A stretch of DNA of 64,000 bases from CAISIP01 sp038326025 (GTDB taxonomy: Bacteria > Pseudomonadota > Gammaproteobacteria > Burkholderiales > Burkholderiaceae_C): assembly GCA_038326025.1 (NCBI GenBank), contig JBBQJP010000006.1:51302-115301 (forward strand), in the 5' to 3' direction. Shown here one piece after another: positions 26,410 to 35,964 of this stretch. Both the position numbers and the translations under genes were made by a program. A model generated the notes under the pieces. That model made no database searches, was not told the origin of the DNA, and worked only from the letters and a program-made list of their open reading frames with translations. Numbering within the stretch: position 1 is the first letter of the stretch; every line of letters begins with the position of its first letter.

Positions 26410-26559
26410 GGCAGGTTCGATCGGGTTGTCACTTTACGTCCAGCTTGGCATAGAGGGCATCGGCTTGCGCCGCGCGCTGGCACTGTTGCCGATCGCCAGG
26501 TAGGTCTTGGCCACAACGTCGCCTGCGCATGCCTCGCGCGCGCACTTCGCCCTTGCTCA
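26410..26559. other. intergenic gap with possible coding remnant
   Basis: No complete gene fits these 150 bases. On the minus strand, short frames reading VVAKTYLAIGNSA and, in another frame, AQADALYAKLDVK with a stop look like pieces of a frameshifted gene end, but I cannot assign a family. Confidence 0.25.
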
Positions 26560-27867
26560 TCAACCCATCAGCTTGGTCGGCAACCAGGTCGCCAGTTCAG
26601 GGAATACGCACAGGATGACGATGGCCAGCAGCATGCAGCACATGAAGGGGAAGGCACCCTTGAGAATGGTGGGCAGACGCACGTCGGGCGTAATTCCGTT
26701 GATGACGAACAGGTTCAGCCCGACAGGCGGCGTGATCAGGCCCAGTTCCATGTTGATGGTCAGGATGACACCAAACCAGATCGGATCGAAGCCGGCCGCG
26801 GTGATGACCGGCATCAGGATCGGTGTTGTCATCAGGATGATGGCCGCCGGCGGCAGAAAGCAGCCCGCCACCAGCAGCAGCAGATTGATCGCGGCCAGGA
26901 TGACCCAGCGGTTCACCTGTAGTTCGGCAATGCTCTGCGCTACCGCCTGCGTCACCTGCAGTGAAGACATCATGTAGCCGAACAGGATGGAAGTGCCGAT
27001 GATCATCAGCAGCATGCCCGATTCACGCAGCCCGTCGCGCATGATGGCCCACAGGTCGGACAGGCGCCAGACCCTGTAGATGACCACGACCATGACGAGG
27101 CACAACATGGCGCCGACTCCGGCCGCCTCGGACGGCGTCGCGATGCCCCCATAAAGCGCATAGACGACACCGACGATGACGGCGATGAAGGGCAGCAGCT
27201 TGGGCATGAGCTCGAGCTTTTCCTTCATCGAGTAGATGCGGTCACTGTCCACCAGCTTGGTGCCGCGCTTCCAGCTCAGGAACAGCGCCCAGGCCATGAA
27301 CAAGGTGGTCAGCAAAAGGCCCGGGATGATGCCGGCAATGAACAGGCGGCCGATCGAGGTCTCGGACGCAATACCATACAGGATCATCGTGATGGATGGC
27401 GGAATCAGGATTCCCAGTGTGCCTCCGGCCGCAATCGCGCCGGTGGCCAGGTCAGCGTCATAGCCCCGCTTGCGCATCTCGGGGATGCCCATCTTGCCGA
27501 TCGCCGCACAGGTCGCCGGCGAAGAACCGGTCAGCGCCGAGAACAGCGCACAGGCACCGATGTTGGAGATCACCAGCGAGCCCGGCACGCGGTGCAGCCA
27601 ACGCGCCAGCGCCTCGTACAGGTCGCTGCCGGCGCGCGACGATGCCACGGCCGCTCCCATGATGATGAACATCGGCAGCGAAACCAGCGTGAAATCCGAC
27701 AAACCGGCAAAGATAGTCTCGGGTACGAAATGCACGCTGTTCCAGCCGTCAAACGCCACCATGAAGAACAAGGCAACGGCGCCCAGGCCAAACGCGATCG
27801 GCAAGCCGCTCGCCAGCAACAGCGTGGTGACGACAAAGACAAGCAGGCCTATGACCAAGGGACTCAC
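26560..27867 (-). CDS. dctM: TRAP transporter large permease
   Basis: This 435-residue inner-membrane protein is the ion-coupled large subunit of a TRAP transporter, with about 12 transmembrane helices and DctM motifs ALTGSSPATCAAIGKMGIPEM, GTLGILIPPSI and ELGLITPPVGLNLFV. It overlaps the small permease start by 4 bases (ATGA). With the dctQ- and dctP-like genes it forms a complete TRAP system. The three genes precede peptidases and a racemase, which suggests import of peptides, amino-acid derivatives or amides rather than C4-dicarboxylates. The symbol denotes the family. Confidence 0.95.
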   Translation of the reverse strand: MSPLVIGLLVFVVTTLLLASGLPIAFGLGAVALFFMVAFDGWNSVHFVPETIFAGLSDFTLVSLPMFIIMGAAVASSRAGSDLYEALARWLHRVPGSLVISNIGACALFSALTGSSPATCAAIGKMGIPEMRKRGYDADLATGAIAAGGTLGILIPPSITMILYGIASETSIGRLFIAGIIPGLLLTTLFMAWALFLSWKRGTKLVDSDRIYSMKEKLELMPKLLPFIAVIVGVVYALYGGIATPSEAAGVGAMLCLVMVVVIYRVWRLSDLWAIMRDGLRESGMLLMIIGTSILFGYMMSSLQVTQAVAQSIAELQVNRWVILAAINLLLLVAGCFLPPAAIILMTTPILMPVITAAGFDPIWFGVILTINMELGLITPPVGLNLFVINGITPDVRLPTILKGAFPFMCCMLLAIVILCVFPELATWLPTKLMG

Positions 27868-28406
27868 AACGTATCCTCCGCGGTCAACCCGAAAGGCATG
27901 ATCCGATGGGTTGCCACCAGCACCATGTCAGTCAACATCTGCACACATAACAATGCCAGTCCGACCGGCACCGATAAATAGGGGATCCACATTCTGGCCT
28001 TCCAGATTGAAGGCGTGGTCTGGCCACTTTGCCAGGTCTCCCACCACCAGGGAACCGAGGCATACAGGAAGAAACCACAAAACACCAGCGCGACCAGATA
28101 ACCGAACAGGTACAACACGCGGCGCGCCGGCGTGCCCAGCATCAGCGGGACGACGTCGACCGCCACATGGCCGCGCGTAAGCAGGATGTAGGGGGCACCG
28201 ATGAAGGTGGCAGCGACCAGACCAAAGGTGACAAACTCGGTCTGCCAGATGGAAGACTGCCCGAGCACCGCGCGCACGAACACCATGTGGCAAATGACAC
28301 CAATGGACACCACGATCATGGTGGCTGCGACGACTCCGAAAAGCCGCGATACCGCATGCACCGCTGCCGCCCACGCGGGCAGCGGCGCCGCCTTGCTACT
28401 TGACAC
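27864..28406 (-). CDS. dctQ: TRAP transporter small permease
   Basis: The 180-residue protein has four transmembrane helices (about residues 18-38, 52-70, 93-113 and 137-157) and the DctQ pattern of a Trp/Glu-containing second helix (SSIWQTEFVTF). It is the small membrane subunit of the TRAP system. It overlaps the solute-binding protein gene by 11 bases and the large permease gene by 4 bases, so all three are translated as a block. Confidence 0.93.
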   Translation of the reverse strand: MSSSKAAPLPAWAAAVHAVSRLFGVVAATMIVVSIGVICHMVFVRAVLGQSSIWQTEFVTFGLVAATFIGAPYILLTRGHVAVDVVPLMLGTPARRVLYLFGYLVALVFCGFFLYASVPWWWETWQSGQTTPSIWKARMWIPYLSVPVGLALLCVQMLTDMVLVATHRIMPFGLTAEDTL

Positions 28407-29457
28407 TCAAGGCCTTCTCGATCAGCTCCTTGCCGCCTGGCACTTTGTCAGCGAACATCTTGTAAGACGTTTTCTGTGCAACAGCGCGCCATGCATCGGC
28501 CTCGGCATCGGTCAGGGTGACCACTTCAACCTTGTTCTTCTTGTAGGTTTCGACCATGTTGTCGTCAAGCTTCTTGGACTCGGACTCAAAGTAGTCCTCG
28601 GCCTTTTTCGACGCGGCGGTCAGCGCATTTTTCTGTGCGTCGTTGAGGCTGTTCCAGCTCTTCTTGGAGATCAGCACTGGCTCGTACATGAACCACAACG
28701 CGTTGTCGCCAGGAGCGGTTACGCATTTGAGTTGCTCATACAGCCGAAACGAAACGAAGCTGCCGGTCGAGGTATCGGTGGCCTGCGCCACACCCTGCTG
28801 CAGTGCGTTGTAGACCTCGCTTGACGGAATGGAGACGATGGACGCACCCGCCCCGGCCCACATCTGTGCGAAGGTCGAGCCTGCAGAACGCACCTTCAAG
28901 CCCGCCGCATCTTCCGGCTTTTTGATGCACTTGTCCTTGGAGCCGAACGCGCCGGCAAGCCAGGCGTCAGCAAGCACATGTACGCCGCCCTGGTCGATGA
29001 TGGCCTTGATGTCCTTCATGAAGGCCGAATCGTTCATGCGCCGCGCGTGGGCGTGGCCCTTGACCAGGCCGGGCATCAAGGTGGCGCCGAACTGGGGATG
29101 GAAACCCGAGGCATAGTCGAGTGGGAACGCAGCCATGTCAATCTGACCGGTCTGCATCGCCTTCCACTGCTCCTGTGCCTTGACCAGGCTGGAGCCCGGG
29201 AAGACCTTGATCTCGACGCCAACCTTGGCCGCGGCGACTTCCCGCGCAATCATCTGTACCATCTCGTCGCGCACATCGCCCTTGCCTCCCGGGAACTGGT
29301 GCGAAGCCTTCAGCGTGACGGTCTGCGCCGCAGCCGGAACGGCACATGCGCCAGCCACGGCCAATACGCACAAGGCCTGCCCGATGCGGCTCAGTCGTGA
29401 AGGCACAGCGCGCCTGCTGCTGCGGAAATGGGACTGGTTAGACGTACTTGTGTTCAT
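28396..29457 (-). CDS. dctP: TRAP transporter solute-binding protein
   Basis: The 353-residue periplasmic binding protein has an N-terminal export signal of about 45 residues, with a basic start and a hydrophobic core ending in AVPAAAQ. The mature DctP fold follows, including the ligand-pocket Arg in GLKVRSAGS. It is the first gene of the TRAP-peptidase cluster. The ligand cannot be read from sequence; the downstream DmpA, DppA and racemase genes suggest an amino-acid-like or peptide-like ligand. Divergent from the HDOD-GGDEF gene by 383 bases. Confidence 0.92.
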   Translation of the reverse strand: MNTSTSNQSHFRSSRRAVPSRLSRIGQALCVLAVAGACAVPAAAQTVTLKASHQFPGGKGDVRDEMVQMIAREVAAAKVGVEIKVFPGSSLVKAQEQWKAMQTGQIDMAAFPLDYASGFHPQFGATLMPGLVKGHAHARRMNDSAFMKDIKAIIDQGGVHVLADAWLAGAFGSKDKCIKKPEDAAGLKVRSAGSTFAQMWAGAGASIVSIPSSEVYNALQQGVAQATDTSTGSFVSFRLYEQLKCVTAPGDNALWFMYEPVLISKKSWNSLNDAQKNALTAASKKAEDYFESESKKLDDNMVETYKKNKVEVVTLTDAEADAWRAVAQKTSYKMFADKVPGGKELIEKALSVK

Positions 29458-29840
29458 GACTTGTCTCCGTTATCGATATTGAAATAAGACGGCAATGCCC
29501 GGCCCATGTGCCGAGCCGGCACCAACGGGGAGCAAGGGTTCATCTTACTTTCGCAAGCTCGGATTTGCCGGAATTGGCCGTTAGGTAATTACCCTGCCTC
29601 CAGCTGTGTCCTTATGGGCCTACAAATTGGGCCGCTTCAGCGTCCTTTTCAGCGTGCACGACGTCGACTGGCGTCAGCCCGGTTCAGACGATACATCGTG
29701 CTTTTTATGCACGTCAGCCGCGAGGTAGTAAAGTCTGACTTTTTGGTGCGGTCCTGCTTCGGGTGGGAGGACATCCGGCATCGCGTATTTCGACCGATGT
29801 TCAATGCTTGACGCGCGCAACATGTACAGATTCCCCATTC
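29458..29840. other. divergent intergenic region, regulators expected
   Basis: These 383 bases lie between the divergent TRAP and cyclic-di-GMP genes and should hold promoters for both. The frame from 29763 is an open extension of the downstream gene without family similarity. I see no clear -35/-10 pair, operator palindrome or riboswitch core. Confidence 0.5.
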
Positions 29841-31736
29841 ATGAAAACCCTTGAGTCATTGAAAATTAATGGCCAGCTGCCCAGTCCAAAAGGAGTTGCG
29901 TTGGCCATTCTCGAGATCTGCCAACGAGAAGACGCCACCACGGCCGACATCGCCCGTGTCGTCCAGACCGATCCGGCGTTATCCGGCCGGCTCATTCGCC
30001 AGGCCAACTGGCTGGCCCAACGCGGCAGGTCCATCGCATCGGTGACCGAGGCCATACACCACATGGGTCTGGTGGCGGTTCGCAATCTGGCGCTGGGTTT
30101 CTCGCTCGTGGACCAGAACTTGCACGGCCTGTGCGACGGGTTCGACTACCAGCGGTTCTGGTCCCACTCGCTGCTGATGGGCCTGGCCATGAAACGTTTC
30201 GGAGAGCTCGGCCATGGCGGGCTGCCGGATGAGCTCTTTTCCTGTGGCTTGATGGCGCGTATCGGTGTGCTGGGCCTGGCTACCGCCTATCCGATCGAAT
30301 ACGCTGCCCTCACAGTGAATCAGTTGAGTCCGTCGGAACTTGTCGAGCACGAACGCAGGCTGCTGCAGACCGACCACAACGAATTGACGGCGGCCCTGCT
30401 GCTGGACTGGGGTATTCCCGAGGTCCTGGTGGAGTCGGCTTTCTGGCATGAGACCCCCGCCGATTCGGGCTTTTCCGAGGGCTCGCGCCCGTTCAAACTG
30501 AGCCACCTGTTCCACATGGCCCGCTGCGTGGCGGACCTGTGCCTGGCGCCCGAGACCGAACGTAATGCCCTGACCACTAATCTGATGCGCCAGGCGGGCG
30601 GACTCGGACTGGACGCCGACGACTTCGGCGTCCTGGTGGACGGACTGGCCGCGCAATGGCAGGAATGGGGAAGCCTGCTCAAAGTGCCTGCGACGGACTT
30701 GCCGCCTTTCGCCGAAATGGCGTCACCGCCCAAGTCCGGTGACGACACAAGTCCATCTACGCTGCGCGTGCTGATCGTCGACGACGATCCCACGGCGCGG
30801 AACATGATGAAATCATTGCTCGGAAAGTCTCTCGGCCACAACGTCACCACCGCCAGCAATGGCAAGGAGGCATTGGCGATTGCGGTGCAGGTGATGCCAC
30901 AGATCGTGCTCACGGACTGGCGCATGCCGGTGATGGATGGCATCGAGTTCTGCCGCGCCTTGCGCGCCGCCGACTGGGGCCAGACCATGTACGTCATCAT
31001 GCTCACCGGTGTCGATTCCGATGAAGACGTGAACAAGGCGTTCGAAAGCGGCGTGGACGACTACGTCGCCAAGCCGATCAATCTGCGCGCCTTGCGTGCC
31101 CGTATGCGGGCCGCCTGGCACTATGTCAAGTTGCTCGAGTCATGGGAAAAGGACCGGGCGCAGCTCAAGCAATTTGCGGCAGACCTGGCGATCAGCCATC
31201 GACGCCTGGAACATGTCGCGCTGACGGACCTGCTCACCGACATGCCCAACCGACGCTCGGGTATGCAGTCTCTGGCACGGGCCTGGAAGGCTTCTGATCG
31301 GTCCGGTCAGCCATTGTCCGTGCTGCTCATTGACATCGACCGGTTCAAGAAGGTGAACGACAACCATGGCCACGCCATCGGTGACGTGTTGCTCAAGGAG
31401 GTCGCCAAAGTGATCCAGAGCTCTGCGCGCCAGGATGACAGCGTATGCCGCCTGGGCGGCGAAGAGTTTCTGGTCATTTGCGGCAACGCCAGCCTTTCAT
31501 CCGCCTACCAGGCCGCCGAGCGGCTTCGTAAAAAGGTGGCTGAACTGCGAATCCAGGTTGGTGACGCCGAACTGCAGACCTCGGTCAGTGTGGGCGTGGC
31601 GAGCAAGGAGACCGGCACCGCGGACGAGGATGCGCTGGTGCATGCAGCCGACCAGGCACTGTATGGTGCCAAGAACGCGGGTCGCGATCGGGCCTGCGTG
31701 CTGCAAAACGGCAAACTGGTGCACCATCAGCCGTAA
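29841..31736 (+). CDS. HDOD-receiver-GGDEF signalling protein
   Basis: This 631-residue cytoplasmic protein joins three domains: HDOD (about 10-205), a response-regulator receiver (about 307-425) with phospho-acceptor Asp in VLTDWRMP (about 357), and a GGDEF diguanylate cyclase (about 455-625). The active site reads GGEEF, a functional variant, and an RxxD inhibitory site (RQDD) lies 5 residues before it, so cyclic-di-GMP synthesis with product inhibition is likely. No dedicated histidine kinase is adjacent. The ATG at 29841 begins the HDOD similarity; the longer frame does not. HDOD function here is unknown. Confidence 0.9.
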   Translation: MKTLESLKINGQLPSPKGVALAILEICQREDATTADIARVVQTDPALSGRLIRQANWLAQRGRSIASVTEAIHHMGLVAVRNLALGFSLVDQNLHGLCDGFDYQRFWSHSLLMGLAMKRFGELGHGGLPDELFSCGLMARIGVLGLATAYPIEYAALTVNQLSPSELVEHERRLLQTDHNELTAALLLDWGIPEVLVESAFWHETPADSGFSEGSRPFKLSHLFHMARCVADLCLAPETERNALTTNLMRQAGGLGLDADDFGVLVDGLAAQWQEWGSLLKVPATDLPPFAEMASPPKSGDDTSPSTLRVLIVDDDPTARNMMKSLLGKSLGHNVTTASNGKEALAIAVQVMPQIVLTDWRMPVMDGIEFCRALRAADWGQTMYVIMLTGVDSDEDVNKAFESGVDDYVAKPINLRALRARMRAAWHYVKLLESWEKDRAQLKQFAADLAISHRRLEHVALTDLLTDMPNRRSGMQSLARAWKASDRSGQPLSVLLIDIDRFKKVNDNHGHAIGDVLLKEVAKVIQSSARQDDSVCRLGGEEFLVICGNASLSSAYQAAERLRKKVAELRIQVGDAELQTSVSVGVASKETGTADEDALVHAADQALYGAKNAGRDRACVLQNGKLVHHQP

Positions 31737-31956
31737 TACGGAGCCGACAGTCGCGTGCGGCGTGCGTGTGTGTCGTATCCCCAAATTGCGCTCTACCTTC
31801 ATTGCGCACCGGCGACTGCTCATAGAGGGATCACAGGGCACGGTCGAGCGCGATCGCGATGAACGCCGTCAGTTCTGGCGTCATCGTCCGGGAATAATGC
31901 CAGATCCTGCAGGACAATCCAAGCCATTGAACCAGCCCCTTGCGCCAGCGCCCGGA
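31737..31956. other. convergent intergenic gap
   Basis: These 220 bases separate the ends of the two cyclic-di-GMP genes. I see no gene, repeat or clear intrinsic terminator. Confidence 0.4.
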
Positions 31957-34900
31957 TCAGCGTGCTGCCAGCGTCTTTGCTTCAATGCCGGTGTTTTCCA
32001 TGAAGACATCGAAATCGCGCGCCAGCATCGGTTTGGCGAACAGGTAGCCCTGGCCTAAATCGCAACCGGCGGCGGCCAGCATCGTGCGCTGCTGTTCGGT
32101 CTCGACGCCTTCCGCGACCACTTGCATGCCCAGTTCGTGGGCCATCAAGATGATCGCCTTGCACAGGGCCAGTTCGGTTGCTCCGGGTGCGAGGTGGCGC
32201 ACGAAAGACTGGTCGATCTTGATGATGTCGATGTCGAACCGCTGCAGATAGGTCAGCGAGGAGTAGCCGGTTCCGAAATCGTCGAGCGACACCCTGATGC
32301 CGGCGGCACGCAACTGCAACAATTGCTCCTTGACTGCCGATCCGGTATCGAGCAGCAGACCCTCGGTGATCTCCACCACAATGCCGTCGCCCGGTAACCC
32401 GATGGACTCCAGGTGTGCGCCCCATCGCTGCTGGCGGCCGGCGTCATTGTGGAACTGCACTGGCGACTTGTTGATGCTGACCTGAAACTGAGGGTGCAAT
32501 TTGTCGCGCCAAACCACCGCCTGCGCCGCTGCCTGGCGAAAGACCCACTCACCGATTTCGACGATCAAGCCGGTGGCCTCGGCGATGGGAATGAATTCCG
32601 CCGGACCCACTGACCCGCGCATCGGATGTTGCCATCGCAGCAAGGCTTCGGCCTTGCGCACCTGTCCGTCGGACAGCGAGACGATCGGCTGGTAGACCAG
32701 GTGGAACTGCTCCTGCGCCAAAGCGGTGCGCAGGTCACCGGCCATGCGAACCCTGGCCTGCGCCGCCTGCTGCAGCGACGGCGTGAAGTAGCTGAACCTG
32801 TTACGCCCCTCGCCTTTGGCCACATAAAGCGCCTGGTCTGCGTTCTTGAACAGCGTCTCGACTTCCATGCCGTCCGTCGGATAAATGGTGATGCCGATGC
32901 TGGCGGAGATGTACACCTGCTCGTCACCGATCTGGAAATGTGTGGCCATGGCCTGCAGCACGTCGTGCAGGATGCGGTCCAGCCGTTCTGCATTGTGCAG
33001 ATCCGACAACAGCAGTGTGAACTCATCGCCGCCCATGCGGGCCACCGTGTCCGAATTGCGCACGCAGCCGGCAATACGCCCTGCCGCTTCTATCAGCAGC
33101 CGGTCGCCGGCGTTATGGCCGAGCGTGTCATTGACCTCCTTGAAGTGGTCCAGATCCACAAACAGGATTGCGAGCTGCTTGCCAGCACGGGCAGTTTTCT
33201 TGAGTTCCTGCACCAGCCGGTCGCGCAGCATGCGCCGATTCGGCAATCCGGTCAGTTGATCGAAGTTGGCCTGTTGCCAGACCTGCGCTTCGGCGTCCTT
33301 GCGGTCGGTGATGTCGGTGTGGGTACCGATCATGCGCAGCGGCTTGCCGTTGGCATCGCGGCTGATCACCATGCCGCGCGACAGAATCCATTTCCAGCTG
33401 CCGTCCTTGCAGCGCAGCCGGTGTTCGCTCACATAACTTGCCGTCGTGCCATCGAAATGGGCTTGACGCGCCAGCAGCATTGCGGCCAGGTCGTCCGGAT
33501 GGGTTTTGCCATCGAACGCTTCGGCACTGGTCGACATCTCGCCTTCCACATACCCATACATTTCCTGGCATCGGCGCGAAAACACCTCTTTGCCATGGGC
33601 GACATCCCAGTCCCAGACGCCGTCGCCCGCACTCTCCAGCGCCAGTTTCCAGCGGGTCTCGTTCTCGCGCAATGCCGCTTCCGTCTGCTTGCGCTCGGTG
33701 ATGTCCTGGATCACCGAGGTACGCTTGACGATCTGATTTTTTTCGCGGGTCACCATGCTGATCGAATGCACCCAGAGATGCCGGCCCTTGGCTGTGATCA
33801 TCTCCAGTTCCATGTCGTGCGGCACGCCACGCGTTTCGGCCGCCTCTATCGCCCGGGTAATCTTGTCCGCGGATTCAGGCGTGAAAAAGCGCATGGTGGT
33901 ATCCGTCGTAGGCTCATAGTCCTGCGGCGACACTTCGAGAATGCGGAAAACCTCGTTTGTCCAGGAAACCTTGTTCGTGCGCAAATCCACTTCCCACCCG
34001 CCGATCCTGGCCATGGACTGCGTCGCCTCCAGAAGCAGGTCCGCACGCTTGAGCGAATGCTCCGAATGCACGTAGTCAGTGACGTCGGCAAATGTGCGCA
34101 CCATGCCGCCTGTCGCAACCAGCTGCGTTTGGACCTCCAACCAGCGTCCGGTGAGAGTCTGGCGCAGATAGTGTGTCGGATGCGGCGCATCGACGTTGGC
34201 CGCCGCCGCGCCGACGTAATAGCGGGCATGCGCATCGACCAGTTCGGAATTCGGCCCGAAATCACCGCGCCCGGCCTGAAAGCGTGTGATCTCCTGCAAG
34301 GTCGGGCGACTGTCCATCAGACTCAGTGGCAGATCGAGCAAGGCGCAGACGCGCGAGTTATAGGTGCTGACCCGGCCGTCGACGCCGATCATGAAGATGC
34401 CCTGGTTGATGCTGCTCAAGGTCGATTGCAGTACACCGGTCTTTTCGGTCAGTTTCGCATTGAGTTCCAGTAACTCGGCCTCGGCAGACTTGCGTGCCGT
34501 GATGTCGACATGGGTGCCGATGATGCGCAGCGCCTTGCCCTGCGCATCGCGTCGATTGACCATTCCGCGCGACAAAGCCCATTTCCAGCTGCCATCCTTG
34601 CAGCGCATCCGGTGCTCACTGACGTATCCGAGTGTGTGACCGGCCAGATGGGCCTCGAACGCACGTGCGCGCGACGCTTGGTCTTCGGGATGGGCCAGCT
34701 TTGTGAGCATCGAACCGCAGCGGGACAACTCCGCGTCGTCATAACCATACATCTCCTTGAACCGCGTCGAGAACGTGCCGATGCCCGACACCAGGTCAAA
34801 TTCCCAGACTCCGTCTCCAGCCACCTCCAGCGCGAGGCGCCAGCGCTCTTCGGTTTCGCGCAGTGCCGATTCGGCCTCCTCCGCGCGCAAGCGTTCTGTC

Positions 34901-35631
34901 GCGTCCCGGCAATTCAGCACGATGCCGTGTATGGCGTCATCGTTCAGACAGTCGGTTGCCGCCGAGGCAATCTGTCGCCATGAGCCGTCCTTATGCCGAT
35001 ATCGATAGATGGACTCGCGACTGCTGCCGCGTCCCTGCGCGATCTCGTCCAGCTCGGTCCGGGCCCGTCGAACGTCGTCGGAATGAATCCGGTCAAACAG
35101 GTTCGTGCCGCGCAGAGCGGCTCCATCGACACCCAGCATCGCGAGCGCCGCATTGCTGGCATACAACACCGCGCCGTGCGGGTCGCAGACAATGGTCAGG
35201 ACCTGAGCCCGTTCGGTCATTGCGCGAAAGCGCCGTTCGCTGGCATCACTCTTCGCCTGGGCCAGCCAGGTTTGCGTGATGTCCTCGACCGTGCCCTCGA
35301 AATACCGAATCGATCCATCCTTGTTGCGCACCACGTGCGCGTATTCGCAGATCCAGATTTGTTCGCGTGTCTTGTGCCGACAGATCTCGGAGCGGAAATT
35401 CAGAACTTTGCCGTCGCGATCCATCAGTTCGACAAAGAGCTGGCGCCGTTGCGGTTCGACATACCACTCGCGTGCGATGTCCTTGACCGATTCCAGCATC
35501 TCGGACTCCGACCCATAGCCATTGAGCCGCACCATTGCCGGATTTGCGCGCAGGTAGCGACCCTCCGGGCTGGACCGATAGGCACCCAGGGGCAAGAAAT
35601 CGAACAGGGTTGAAAAATCGGAGTCTGGCAT
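31957..35631 (-). CDS. multi-PAS GGDEF-EAL cyclic-di-GMP enzyme
   Basis: This 1224-residue protein has about six PAS domains in its first 790 residues, then GGDEF (about 800-960) and EAL (about 970-1215). GGDEF keeps its motif (RMGGDEF, about 867) and an RxxD site (RNSD). EAL keeps EALLRWQHP, DDFGTGYSS, the KIDQSFV lysine and AEGVETEQQ, so both cyclase and phosphodiesterase activities may be real. PAS domains three and six are near copies (CKDGSWKW, LSRGMV, IGTH, DIT), pointing to internal duplication. No transmembrane segment is visible, so it probably senses cytoplasmic signals. Start chosen at 35629-35631. Confidence 0.92.
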   Translation of the reverse strand: MPDSDFSTLFDFLPLGAYRSSPEGRYLRANPAMVRLNGYGSESEMLESVKDIAREWYVEPQRRQLFVELMDRDGKVLNFRSEICRHKTREQIWICEYAHVVRNKDGSIRYFEGTVEDITQTWLAQAKSDASERRFRAMTERAQVLTIVCDPHGAVLYASNAALAMLGVDGAALRGTNLFDRIHSDDVRRARTELDEIAQGRGSSRESIYRYRHKDGSWRQIASAATDCLNDDAIHGIVLNCRDATERLRAEEAESALRETEERWRLALEVAGDGVWEFDLVSGIGTFSTRFKEMYGYDDAELSRCGSMLTKLAHPEDQASRARAFEAHLAGHTLGYVSEHRMRCKDGSWKWALSRGMVNRRDAQGKALRIIGTHVDITARKSAEAELLELNAKLTEKTGVLQSTLSSINQGIFMIGVDGRVSTYNSRVCALLDLPLSLMDSRPTLQEITRFQAGRGDFGPNSELVDAHARYYVGAAAANVDAPHPTHYLRQTLTGRWLEVQTQLVATGGMVRTFADVTDYVHSEHSLKRADLLLEATQSMARIGGWEVDLRTNKVSWTNEVFRILEVSPQDYEPTTDTTMRFFTPESADKITRAIEAAETRGVPHDMELEMITAKGRHLWVHSISMVTREKNQIVKRTSVIQDITERKQTEAALRENETRWKLALESAGDGVWDWDVAHGKEVFSRRCQEMYGYVEGEMSTSAEAFDGKTHPDDLAAMLLARQAHFDGTTASYVSEHRLRCKDGSWKWILSRGMVISRDANGKPLRMIGTHTDITDRKDAEAQVWQQANFDQLTGLPNRRMLRDRLVQELKKTARAGKQLAILFVDLDHFKEVNDTLGHNAGDRLLIEAAGRIAGCVRNSDTVARMGGDEFTLLLSDLHNAERLDRILHDVLQAMATHFQIGDEQVYISASIGITIYPTDGMEVETLFKNADQALYVAKGEGRNRFSYFTPSLQQAAQARVRMAGDLRTALAQEQFHLVYQPIVSLSDGQVRKAEALLRWQHPMRGSVGPAEFIPIAEATGLIVEIGEWVFRQAAAQAVVWRDKLHPQFQVSINKSPVQFHNDAGRQQRWGAHLESIGLPGDGIVVEITEGLLLDTGSAVKEQLLQLRAAGIRVSLDDFGTGYSSLTYLQRFDIDIIKIDQSFVRHLAPGATELALCKAIILMAHELGMQVVAEGVETEQQRTMLAAAGCDLGQGYLFAKPMLARDFDVFMENTGIEAKTLAAR

Positions 35632-35964
35632 TGCACACCTAGCGTAGCAAAAAAAGCGGGCAGTTGATGTAAATGCCGAATGGCGCAACGCATCGGATAC
35701 CGAGCGAAGCGCCGGGCCGTGAATAGTTCTCAGTCGGCCAGTGTGACTGCAATATCGACGGTCGCAGGAATCATCTTATTCAACTCGGTGGTCTTCCCAG
35801 GCCAGCCGGGACGGACCCGCCAGCTCTCGAGCGGTCCACGGAGGTGCTTTGGCCTGGCGCCGATCGTCACCGCAATCAAGAGGCTGGGCAGCCTCTTGCG
35901 CCGCGCTGCCGGGCGCTCGCCCAGTAGCGCGGGCCGTACACGGACTCACAGGCGAATCAGACCC
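35632..35964. other. gap between guaA end and PAS-GGDEF-EAL start, with hairpin
   Basis: No gene is supported. A strong stem CAAGAGGCT (35877-35885) / AGCCTCTTG (35890-35898) with a 4-base loop lies 67 bases past the guaA stop. It has no good T-run and could be a weak terminator or a 3' stabiliser. The PAS-GGDEF-EAL promoter should lie above 35631. Confidence 0.45.

Noticed and set aside
32626..34473. Plus-strand frame of 615 codons
   Set aside because: Antisense to the PAS-GGDEF-EAL gene.
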